This document shows, one piece after another, positions 1-5,398 of a DNA stretch of 10,200 bases. The translations under genes and the position numbers were made by a program. The stretch's first letter is position 1; every line of letters begins with the position of its first letter. Below the pieces are notes generated by a model that was not told the origin of the DNA, searched no databases, and saw only the letters and a list, made by a program, of their open reading frames with translations. Source of the stretch: Nanobdellota archaeon (GTDB taxonomy: Archaea; Nanobdellota; Nanobdellia; Pacearchaeales; GW2011-AR1); NCBI GenBank assembly GCA_018830845.1, contig JAHJRS010000033.1:1-10200 (forward strand), in the 5' to 3' direction.

Positions 1-300
1 GCAGGAATTCCAATGAAAGATATGGTTTCGAGCATTGCCCTTGGGAAACTTGACAAAACTTTGGTGGTTGATCTTACAAAAGAAGAAGAAGATTATGAAG
101 AAGGGGAAGGGGCAACAGACATTCCTATTTCAATGACTCACGGCGGAAAAATTACACATATGCAACTTGACGGAAAGATTGGGGTAAATCAACTTCAGGA
201 AGCAGTTGACCTTGCAAAAGGGGCATGCGAAAAAATTTATGAGGTTCAAAAGAAAGCTCTTAAAGATGCAATTGGGATGGAAAATGGAGGAGAAGATTAA
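1..300 (+). CDS. rrp41: Exosome complex exonuclease Rrp41, C-terminal part (5' end outside window)
   Basis: Rrp41 is the catalytic RNase PH-type subunit of the archaeal exosome ring, which degrades or tails RNA from the 3' end in the cytoplasm. Only the last 99 residues are present; the reading frame is open from base 1 (AGIPMKD...). The visible part matches the end of the RNase PH fold: the AGIPMKDMV helix, the LVVDLTKEEEDY strand and acidic turn, then ATDIPISM, which corresponds to the EADMPVAM active-site segment of other archaeal Rrp41 proteins. The acidic turn looks a few residues longer than usual (YEEGEG before ATD). The stop lies two bases before the rrp42 start, and a Shine-Dalgarno for rrp42 is embedded in its last codons, so the two are co-transcribed and probably translated together. 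The family call is secure from sequence and synteny. Confidence 0.93.
   Translation, partial: AGIPMKDMVSSIALGKLDKTLVVDLTKEEEDYEEGEGATDIPISMTHGGKITHMQLDGKIGVNQLQEAVDLAKGACEKIYEVQKKALKDAIGMENGGED
286..292 (+). promoter_or_regulatory. Shine-Dalgarno deciding the rrp42 start
   Basis: GGAGGAG lies nine bases before the ATG at 302, inside the last codons of rrp41. It favours 302 over earlier or later in-frame starts and shows that genes inside operons here can use Shine-Dalgarno initiation. Confidence 0.75.
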
Positions 301-301
301 A

Positions 302-1111
302 ATGGATAAAGTGATGACAACCTCGGAGCCAACCGCTGAAAGGATAAGGAAATATCTTGAAGAAGGAAAAAGATTTGACTCAAGAGGGCTTTTAGATTTT
401 AGGGAAATTACAATTGAAAAAAATGTTTCAAAAAAAGCTGAGGGTTCAGTCAGGGTTAGAATAGGAAAAACTGAAGTTATCGTCGGGGTTAAGCTTGACG
501 TTTCAGCACCTTATCCGGATTCACCAAATAAGGGAAACCTTATGGTTACTGCGGAAATGCTTCCCTTGAGTTCGCCAAGGTTCGAACTTGGGCCTCCAAA
601 ATTTGAAGCAATTGAACTTGGGAGAGTAACTGACAGAGGATTAAGAGAGTCGGGATTTATTGATCTTGAAAAACTTTGCATAAAGGAAGGGGAAAAAGTA
701 TGGACAGTCTTTGTTGATGTTTATTCAATTAACGATGATGGAAACCTTATAGACGCAGCAGCAATTGGTTCCGTTGCAGCCCTAAAAATTGCAAAAATGC
801 CAAAGTATGATGAAGGATCTGAGAAAGTTCTTCATGAAGAATATGAAAACAAGGGACTTCCGCTGACCAATCTAATTCCTGTTGCAACAAGCGTTTATAA
901 AATAGGAAAATCACTAATTGTTGACCCTACAAGAGAGGAAGAGGATTTGAGTGAATGCAGGGTTACTATGACAAACTCTGATGGAGTAATTTCCTCACTT
1001 CAGAAAAGCCTATCAAGTGCGCTTGAAGTTGAAGAAGCAAAAAGAATTTTTGAGATTTCCGAGGAAGTTTCAAAAAAAGTCTTAAAAGAAATTGAAAAGA
1101 ATATAAAGTAA
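302..1111 (+). CDS. rrp42: Exosome complex component Rrp42 (non-catalytic ring subunit)
   Basis: Rrp42 is the partner of Rrp41 in the hexameric exosome ring. It lacks the catalytic acidic residues but is needed for RNA binding and ring assembly. At 269 residues it has the normal family length. Visible signatures are the N-terminal KRFDSRGLLDFRE segment, GSVRVRIGKTEVIVGVK, the SSPRFELGPP and ELGRVTDRGLRESG segments, and the VDPTREEEDL strand and turn near residues 207-216. I chose the ATG at 302, one base after the rrp41 stop, because GGAGGAG at 286-292 is a well-placed Shine-Dalgarno. The same frame is open upstream to 206, but that would overlap rrp41 and add residues unlike the family. An internal ATG at 314 is a less likely start. 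Confidence 0.95.
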   Translation: MDKVMTTSEPTAERIRKYLEEGKRFDSRGLLDFREITIEKNVSKKAEGSVRVRIGKTEVIVGVKLDVSAPYPDSPNKGNLMVTAEMLPLSSPRFELGPPKFEAIELGRVTDRGLRESGFIDLEKLCIKEGEKVWTVFVDVYSINDDGNLIDAAAIGSVAALKIAKMPKYDEGSEKVLHEEYENKGLPLTNLIPVATSVYKIGKSLIVDPTREEEDLSECRVTMTNSDGVISSLQKSLSSALEVEEAKRIFEISEEVSKKVLKEIEKNIK

Positions 1112-1113
1112 AC

Positions 1114-1121
1114 CTTTAAAA
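1114..1121 (+). promoter_or_regulatory. Archaeal TATA box for the unknown gene at 1144
   Basis: CTTTAAAA is centred about 26 bases before the ATG at 1144, just after the rrp42 stop. At the usual archaeal TATA-to-start distance the transcript would begin at or next to the ATG, so the mRNA would be leaderless. No Shine-Dalgarno is present before this ATG, which agrees. Confidence 0.6.
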
Positions 1122-1143
1122 AACAAGAGACTTAATTATTAAA

Positions 1144-1431
1144 ATGACAACAACACTTGAGCGCACAAAAGAGATCGCAGAAAAGTGGATTGCCCCAACT
1201 CTTGATGCTCTTTTAAAAGACATGAACGGAGCGGTGATTGCACTTAACTCAGACAATAAAAAAGTTCCTGGACTGGTGGAATATTTAATATTTAAAATAA
1301 AATTGGATACGGAAAAATACAATAAACTCATAAAAGATGCAGAAGAGATAGGCATGCAAACAAAAGATCAGGAAGAAAATTTTAACAGAATTTCCGGAAG
1401 GTACGTGTCCGGATACCTATTAGTCAATTAA
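1144..1431 (+). CDS. Small conserved-looking protein of unknown function (95 aa)
   Basis: I do not recognise this family. It is a soluble, mainly helical protein of 95 residues: a helix at about 5-28 (ERTKEIAEKWIAPTLDALL), a possible strand or turn (GAVIALNSDNKKVPG), and further helix from about 43 to 85. It has no membrane segment and no cysteine pair for a zinc ribbon. It begins its own transcription unit with a TATA box at the leaderless spacing, and its TAA stop abuts the ATG of rpoK, so rpoK is probably expressed through it. In many other archaea rrp42 is followed by ribosomal protein L37Ae and the small polymerase subunit RpoP. This protein occupies that place but lacks the CxxC motifs of both, so it is neither. 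Confidence 0.75.
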   Translation: MTTTLERTKEIAEKWIAPTLDALLKDMNGAVIALNSDNKKVPGLVEYLIFKIKLDTEKYNKLIKDAEEIGMQTKDQEENFNRISGRYVSGYLLVN

Positions 1432-1809
1432 ATGGACCTTCAAAATTTTACAAAATATGAACGCGCAAGAATTCTTGGGGCAAGAGCCCTTCAGATTGCG
1501 ATGAACGCACCACTTCTGATAAAAATAGAAAAAGAAGATTTGGAAAAAATAAGTTTTGACGCCCTGAAAATTGCTGAAATTGAACTGAATTCAGGAGTTC
1601 TTCCAATTTCAATTCACAAACCCATGCCAAAGAAAAAAGAAAGCCAGTTAAAAAGAATAAAATTAGTCCCTATGAGCGACAAGAAAAAAGAGGAAAAAGA
1701 AGATGATCTGGAAAAAGAAATAATTGAGGGCGGGGAGATCATGAAACTTGCTCAGCCTGACGATGAAGAGGAAGAGGAAAACGGTGAAGAAGGGCCTGAA
1801 GAGGAATAA
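1432..1809 (+). CDS. rpoK: DNA-directed RNA polymerase subunit RpoK (Rpb6 homologue) with acidic C-terminal tail
   Basis: RpoK is the archaeal counterpart of Rpb6 and bacterial omega; it clamps the largest polymerase subunit and helps assembly. Residues 6-65 carry the diagnostic core: FTKYERARILGARALQIAMNAP, then IAEIELNSGVLPISIHKPMP. Archaeal RpoK is usually only about 55-90 residues. Here a tail from about residue 66 adds a lysine-rich stretch (PKKKESQLKRIK, SDKKKEEKE) and then an acidic end (DDEEEEENGEEGPEEE). The ATG directly follows the TAA of the preceding gene with no base between and no Shine-Dalgarno, so initiation is probably coupled to termination of that gene. Its place near enolase and uS2 matches the archaeal rpoK-eno-rps2 order. 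The identity is secure; the role of the tail is unknown. Confidence 0.93.
   Translation: MDLQNFTKYERARILGARALQIAMNAPLLIKIEKEDLEKISFDALKIAEIELNSGVLPISIHKPMPKKKESQLKRIKLVPMSDKKKEEKEDDLEKEIIEGGEIMKLAQPDDEEEEENGEEGPEEE
1801..1805 (+). promoter_or_regulatory. Shine-Dalgarno for the 67-aa ORF
   Basis: GAGGA, seven bases before the ATG at 1813, overlaps the last codons of rpoK. It supports this start and co-translation with rpoK. Confidence 0.6.
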
Positions 1810-1812
1810 AAC

Positions 1813-2016
1813 ATGAAGGTAAAAATTTACTCAAACCCAAAAGAGGCATACGAATTTATGAATTCTTGGACCCAAATAAAAAGTTCTTATGAAACTCAAT
1901 TCCACGGAAAGAATGTGAATGAGGTGAAAATTATCATGCAAAGAGGGGTGCCTAGGCTTTCATTTGTTCATTACAAAACAGATTTTGGGGAAGGGATCCA
2001 GACAATTGATTTGTAA
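1813..2016 (+). CDS. Small hypothetical protein (67 aa) downstream of rpoK
   Basis: I do not recognise this protein. It is 67 residues, soluble, with a likely alpha/beta layout: strand KVKIYS, helix PKEAYEFMNSW, then two strands around VNEVKIIMQRG and PRLSFVHYKT, ending GEGIQTIDL. The start at 1813 is supported by GAGGA at 1801-1805, seven bases upstream inside the end of rpoK, so it is read from the same mRNA as rpoK. Clear codon structure, a Shine-Dalgarno and tight packing make it a real gene. No motif points to a catalytic role; by context it could serve transcription or translation, but that is only guilt by association. Confidence 0.7.
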   Translation: MKVKIYSNPKEAYEFMNSWTQIKSSYETQFHGKNVNEVKIIMQRGVPRLSFVHYKTDFGEGIQTIDL

Positions 2017-2101
2017 AAAAACATCCTTCTAGATAAACCAAAGAAGAATCTTGCCAATATTTTAACTCAAAAATCAAGATAAAAATTCTTAAAACCTAAC
2101 A

Positions 2102-2109
2102 TTTATTAA
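2102..2109 (+). promoter_or_regulatory. TATA-like box for enolase
   Basis: TTTATTAA is centred about 25 bases before the ATG at 2131, the same spacing as the other leaderless genes here. A second A/T box (CTTAAAAC, 2088-2095) lies further upstream. It would fit the ATG at 2115, which opens only an 11-codon frame, so I prefer the 2102 box. The rest of the 114-base gap shows nothing else that I recognise. Confidence 0.45.
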
Positions 2110-2130
2110 CCAAAATGGATTTTCTTTTTT

Positions 2131-3285
2131 ATGATTATAAAGAGGGTTAAAGGTAAAGCAATAAAGGATTCCAGGAGAGATTTAACAATTGAGGTTACCC
2201 TCACAACCAATGTTGGAAAATTCAGTGCTTCGGCTCCAAACGGAAAGTCAAAGGGGAAATATGAAGCGAAGTCATATATAAAATCAATTACAAAAGACAT
2301 TCAAGCTCTTGAAAATTTGTCAGATTACTTTTCAGATGAGCACCTGGAAAAATTCTCTGATCTGAGAAGGATTGAAGACATCACAAAGGGGCACGTTGGA
2401 GCAAACACTCTTTTTGCATTTGAATCCGCTGTGTTAAAAGCGATATCCAAAGAACAAAAAAAAGAAATTTGGGAATTAATTAACCCAAATGCAAAAATAT
2501 TTCCCCGTTTTGTTGGAAATTGCATCGGAGGAGGTCTTCATTCCGCAAGTGGCAAAAAACCGGACTTTCAGGAATTTTTATTGATTCCGGACTTCAGGTC
2601 TCCTTCCAAAAATCAAAAAATAAATTTGGAAATAAAGGAAAAACTCAAAGAATTACTGAAAAGGAAAGATCAAAAGTTCAGTGACAAAAAAAATGATGAA
2701 AACGCGTGGATGACTTCACTTAATGAAAAAGAGGTTTTTGACATACTCTCCCAATTAGAAGTTCCTTTTGGAACAGACGTCGCTGCTTCAACATTTTACA
2801 AAAGAAAAAAATACCATTATAAGAATCCGCAACTTGACAGAAGACCTGATGAACAGCTAATGTATATGAAGAACCTTGCAAAAAATTACAAACTTTTTTT
2901 TATTGAGGACCCATTTGACGAAGAGGACTTTGAAAGCTTTGCCAAACTTTTGAAAGCCGTACCAAATTCACTGGTTGTGGGAGATGACCTGACGGTTACT
3001 AATTACAAAAGAATTGAAAAGGCAATTGAAGAGAAATCAATTAATGCGTTGATTGTAAAACCCAACCAAAATGGCTCTCTGGTTGAAGTTTCAAGAATTA
3101 TTGAACTTACAAAGAAAAAAGGGATAAAAACTATTTTTTCACACAGAAGCGGAGAGACAAAAGAGAGCATCCTTGCTGACCTTGCTTTTGGTTTTCAGGC
3201 TAATTTCATGAAATGCGGAATCACAGGACCTGAAAGACTCGCAAAAATTGAAAGGCTTATTGAAATTGAAAAGAAATTAAAATAG
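2131..3285 (+). CDS. eno: Enolase, divergent and shortened archaeal form
   Basis: Enolase interconverts 2-phosphoglycerate and phosphoenolpyruvate in central carbon metabolism. At 384 residues the protein is some 40 shorter than typical enolases. The C-terminal barrel is clear: FGTDVAASTFY (metal ligand D216), FFIEDPFDEED (E259), VVGDDLTVTN (D285/D286), ALIVKPNQNG (base K310), SHRSGETKES (H338), and K361 in FMKCG, with the family ending ERLAK. H137 and E148 also match substrate-contact residues. Other signatures are eroded. The GASTG loop reads GKSKG (S40 kept), and the GDEGGFAP segment reads NDENAWMTS (E190 probably the acid). It has its own TATA-like box and a T-run after the stop. Activity is likely because the key residues remain; a specialised paralogue cannot be excluded. 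Confidence 0.88.
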   Translation: MIIKRVKGKAIKDSRRDLTIEVTLTTNVGKFSASAPNGKSKGKYEAKSYIKSITKDIQALENLSDYFSDEHLEKFSDLRRIEDITKGHVGANTLFAFESAVLKAISKEQKKEIWELINPNAKIFPRFVGNCIGGGLHSASGKKPDFQEFLLIPDFRSPSKNQKINLEIKEKLKELLKRKDQKFSDKKNDENAWMTSLNEKEVFDILSQLEVPFGTDVAASTFYKRKKYHYKNPQLDRRPDEQLMYMKNLAKNYKLFFIEDPFDEEDFESFAKLLKAVPNSLVVGDDLTVTNYKRIEKAIEEKSINALIVKPNQNGSLVEVSRIIELTKKKGIKTIFSHRSGETKESILADLAFGFQANFMKCGITGPERLAKIERLIEIEKKLK

Positions 3286-3288
3286 GTC

Positions 3289-3294
3289 TTTTTT
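3289..3294 (+). terminator. Possible oligo-T terminator after enolase
   Basis: A run of six T begins four bases after the enolase stop, before the promoter of the next gene. Archaeal polymerase often terminates at T-runs without a hairpin. T-runs are common in this AT-rich DNA, so the support is weak. Confidence 0.35.
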
Positions 3295-3305
3295 CACAAT
3301 CATTC

Positions 3306-3313
3306 TTTTAAAA
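3306..3313 (+). promoter_or_regulatory. TATA box for the acyltransferase gene
   Basis: TTTTAAAA is centred about 25 bases before the ATG at 3334. The spacing predicts a leaderless transcript, and there is no Shine-Dalgarno. Confidence 0.6.
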
Positions 3314-3333
3314 TCAATTAATTTTAATAAATT

Positions 3334-4119
3334 ATGGAAATTGACCAGAAAAGAATTGACAAAATTTTTGAAGATTTAAAAAAAATTTATCTTGAAAAAT
3401 TTGTAAGCGGGGTTGAGATTTTCGGGGAAGAGAATCTTTCTATTCTTAAAGACGAGCAAGCGCTTTATCTCCCAAACCACGTTAGTCATTTTGATTATGT
3501 GGTTATCCCTTATATTCTTAATATGAATGGACTGATGCACCCCATAATTGTTGCGGGCTCAAACCTTGACCATTGGCCTGCAAACAAAATTTTGCAAAAA
3601 GAAACCGGTGCATTTTTTATTGACAGAAAAATTCTTAAAAAAAAGGAAGTCACTCAAAAAAAGAAGGAAGAAATTTTGAAAATAAATTTTGGGCTTGAAG
3701 AGATTGTGAGAGAAGGGCAAAACTTTATGAATTTTATCGAGTCCGGAAGAAGTTATGACGGAGGGGTCATGGAAAGGGGAGACACTGGAATTTTAAAAAG
3801 ATACCTTAAAAAAGTAAAAGAATTTGGAAAAGAACCTTACGGGTGCAACATTGCCATAAGATATGAACCCCATACAATTGAAAAAAAATGTCTGAAGTTC
3901 GCCTCATTTTTTAAAAATAAAGTTGAGCCAATTTACTTTTTTTCGGATATTTATGCTTTTATAAAAAACTATTTTTCAAAAAAAGACAAGAAACCCCTTG
4001 TAAAAATTAATTTTGGGAAACCCTACACTCTTAAGGAATTCATGGTTCCAAAAGGCGAAGAAGAACTCCTCAAATTTGTGAAAAGAGACGTAAAAAGGCT
4101 CCATTTGGAAATTTCTTAA
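3334..4119 (+). CDS. PlsB/LPLAT-family acyltransferase (glycerol-3-phosphate acyltransferase-like)
   Basis: This is a member of the lysophospholipid/glycerol-phosphate acyltransferase family, which transfers acyl chains from a thioester to a glycerol-phosphate or related hydroxyl at the membrane face. All four conserved blocks are visible in 261 residues. Block I is NHVSHFD with the HX4D pair H49 and D54. Block II is GAFFIDR (92-98), block III is FIESGRS (134-140), and block IV is IAIRYEP (173-179). The spacing and the block II and III wording resemble bacterial PlsB and eukaryotic GPAT more than PlsC. The large N-terminal domain of E. coli PlsB is absent, and no clear membrane helix is seen. 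It has its own promoter and lies between eno and rps2. Archaeal membranes use ether-linked isoprenoids, so the natural substrate is open. The fold call is strong; the exact reaction is inferred. Confidence 0.85.
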   Translation: MEIDQKRIDKIFEDLKKIYLEKFVSGVEIFGEENLSILKDEQALYLPNHVSHFDYVVIPYILNMNGLMHPIIVAGSNLDHWPANKILQKETGAFFIDRKILKKKEVTQKKKEEILKINFGLEEIVREGQNFMNFIESGRSYDGGVMERGDTGILKRYLKKVKEFGKEPYGCNIAIRYEPHTIEKKCLKFASFFKNKVEPIYFFSDIYAFIKNYFSKKDKKPLVKINFGKPYTLKEFMVPKGEEELLKFVKRDVKRLHLEIS

Positions 4120-4125
4120 CAGAAG

Positions 4126-4134
4126 CTTTATAAA
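4126..4134 (+). promoter_or_regulatory. TATA box for the uS2 gene
   Basis: CTTTATAAA, a near-consensus archaeal TATA box, is centred 26 bases before the ATG at 4156. It predicts a leaderless mRNA covering uS2 and the FeoA-domain gene. Confidence 0.65.
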
Positions 4135-4155
4135 CTAATTTTATTGTAAAATCCT

Positions 4156-5004
4156 ATGGCTAGGATTAAAAAAGAAGAAAAGGTTTCAGAGGGAGTTGAA
4201 GAAGAACTTGAAGGCAAAGAGCTTGAGAAAGCCGCAGAAAAAGAATCTCTTGAAACTGAAGAAACGGAAAAGAAAAAAAAGACTTCTAAAAAGACGGAAA
4301 AAACGAAGGATGAAAAATTAAAAGCATTAAAGGAAAAGGCCGAAAAATTAATACAGGAAAAAGTTGAGAAAACTGACACAAAAAGCCTGAAAGAAGAAGT
4401 TAAGGCCAAGAAAAAATCAAATATGCTTATTGACCTTGACGACTATGTTAAGACCGGAATTTATTTGGGAACAAGAATTGTAACCCCTAAAATGAAAAAG
4501 TATGTTTACCGAAGAAGGGCGGACGGGCTTGCGATTTTTAATACTGACTTAATAGATGAAAAATTAAAGGAAGGAATTGAATACCTCTCAAAATTTGAAC
4601 CTGAGAATGTAATTTTGGTCTGCAAAAGGCAATCGGGATGGAGAGCTGCAATGAAATTTGGCGAAGTTACAGGCATAAGAGTTTTCACAAAAAAATATCC
4701 TGCCGGAGTCATGACTAATACAAACTTAAAGGACTTTTTTGAAACTGAACTGACAATAATTTCTGATCAGTGGCTTGACAAAAATGCCTTAAAAGACACT
4801 CTTGATGTTCATAAAAAAGTTTTAATGATTTGCGGAACAAACAATTTTAGCAAGGGGGCTGACCAACTGATAATTGGAAACAATAAAAGTGGAAAAAGTC
4901 TTGGGTTAATTTTTTATCTTCTTGCAAGAGGTTATCTGAAAGCGAGGGGTAAAGACACCTCAAAACTTCCTGATATGGATTGGTGGATAGGCGACGAGGA
5001 ATAG
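4156..5004 (+). CDS. rps2: 30S ribosomal protein uS2 (archaeal type) with long charged N-terminal extension
   Basis: Protein uS2 of the small ribosomal subunit binds near the head-body junction. The core spans about residues 94-262 and follows the archaeal pattern: YVKTGIYLGTRIVTPKMKKYVYRRRADGL, then LSKFEPENVILVCKRQSGWRAAMKF, then the RVFTKKYPAGVMTNTNLKDF strand and loop. NNKSGKSLGLIFYLLARGYL and a WWIGDEE end follow. Typical archaeal uS2 is about 200-230 residues; this one has 282. The excess is about 90 N-terminal residues made almost only of Lys, Glu, Thr and Ala, probably a disordered or single-helix extension. The ATG at 4156 is favoured by the TATA spacing. The internal ATG at residue 90 would give a core-only product but has no upstream signal. 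Identity is secure; the extension's role is unknown. Confidence 0.95.
   Translation: MARIKKEEKVSEGVEEELEGKELEKAAEKESLETEETEKKKKTSKKTEKTKDEKLKALKEKAEKLIQEKVEKTDTKSLKEEVKAKKKSNMLIDLDDYVKTGIYLGTRIVTPKMKKYVYRRRADGLAIFNTDLIDEKLKEGIEYLSKFEPENVILVCKRQSGWRAAMKFGEVTGIRVFTKKYPAGVMTNTNLKDFFETELTIISDQWLDKNALKDTLDVHKKVLMICGTNNFSKGADQLIIGNNKSGKSLGLIFYLLARGYLKARGKDTSKLPDMDWWIGDEE
4996..5000 (+). promoter_or_regulatory. Shine-Dalgarno deciding the TTG start of the FeoA-domain gene
   Basis: GAGGA ends five bases before the TTG at 5006 and overlaps the end of rps2. No ATG occurs early in the FeoA frame, so this site supports TTG as the start. Confidence 0.6.
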
Positions 5005-5005
5005 A

Positions 5006-5314
5006 TTGAGAAACATAACCAATTTAATTGAAGGGGAATCCGCAACAATTGCAGATTGTGATTGCCTAAGGCTTTTAGAACATGGCTTTGTTCCCGGAAC
5101 AAATGTAACAGTTTACAAAAAACTTTTTGACTTAACTTCCGTTTATCTGCGCGGTGCGATTATTTCATACAGAGACGAGGATTACAGAAAAGTTACTCTG
5201 AAGGAAGAATCAATCCGGCATAATCCTCCCGACGGAAAAAAAGAATCTTCAATAAAAAAATTTGGGGTTAAACAAAAGAGGAGATTTTCTTTTATAAATT
5301 TTATTTTTTACTAA
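5006..5314 (+). CDS. FeoA-domain protein
   Basis: FeoA domains are small SH3-like modules that act with the ferrous iron transporter FeoB, or form the C-terminal part of DtxR-type regulators. Residues 1-68 match the domain: a LIEGESATIADCD strand and turn, the helix and turn LRLLEHGFVPGTNVTVYKK, then VYLRGAIISYRDEDYRKVTL. The remaining residues, about 70-102, form a basic tail (KKFGVKQKRR) ending in the hydrophobic FSFINFIFY, which is unusual for FeoA. The gene starts one base after the uS2 stop with TTG and has a Shine-Dalgarno, so it is cotranscribed with a ribosomal protein gene. No feoB lies in the window. A role in iron uptake is therefore not shown; an adaptor or regulator role is equally possible. 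The T-rich 3' end may also act as a terminator. Confidence 0.75.
   Translation: MRNITNLIEGESATIADCDCLRLLEHGFVPGTNVTVYKKLFDLTSVYLRGAIISYRDEDYRKVTLKEESIRHNPPDGKKESSIKKFGVKQKRRFSFINFIFY
5304..5309 (+). terminator. T-run at the end of the uS2-FeoA unit
   Basis: Six T bases within a very T-rich 3' end (5287-5309), overlapping the last codons of the FeoA-domain gene. It could end the transcript, but the composition alone makes such runs frequent. Confidence 0.3.
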
Positions 5315-5320
5315 AAAACT

Positions 5321-5330
5321 CAACATGTTG
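5321..5330 (+). repeat. Perfect 10-bp palindrome upstream of the large gene
   Basis: CAACATGTTG reads the same on both strands and lies about 40 bases upstream of the TATA box of the 1104-codon gene. A further AT inverted repeat (TATATT 5348-5353 with AATATA 5360-5365) ends just before that TATA box. Either could bind a dimeric regulator, but a 10-bp palindrome can arise by chance. Confidence 0.35.
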
Positions 5331-5368
5331 TACTCCCTTTCCTTAATTATATTTTAGAGAATATATGT

Positions 5369-5377
5369 CTTTAAAAA
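5369..5377 (+). promoter_or_regulatory. TATA box for the large phosphoesterase-like gene
   Basis: CTTTAAAAA is centred 26 bases before the ATG at 5399. This spacing selects the ATG at 5399 over the in-frame TTG at 5390. Confidence 0.6.
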
Positions 5378-5398
5378 GAAAAATGGTTTTTGTTTTTC

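Noticed and set aside
206..301. Upstream extension of the Rrp42 frame into rrp41
   Set aside because: The frame is open, but the added residues do not resemble Rrp42, overlap rrp41 by nearly 100 bases, and the good Shine-Dalgarno points to 302.
4128..4409. Minus-strand Ser/Phe-rich frame
   Set aside because: It is the reverse reading of the Lys/Glu-rich uS2 extension (GAA and AAA codons read as TTC and TTT).
5390..5398. TTG start three codons earlier for the giant gene
   Set aside because: The ATG at 5399 sits exactly 26 bases from the TATA centre, like the other genes; the TTG is only 17 bases away.
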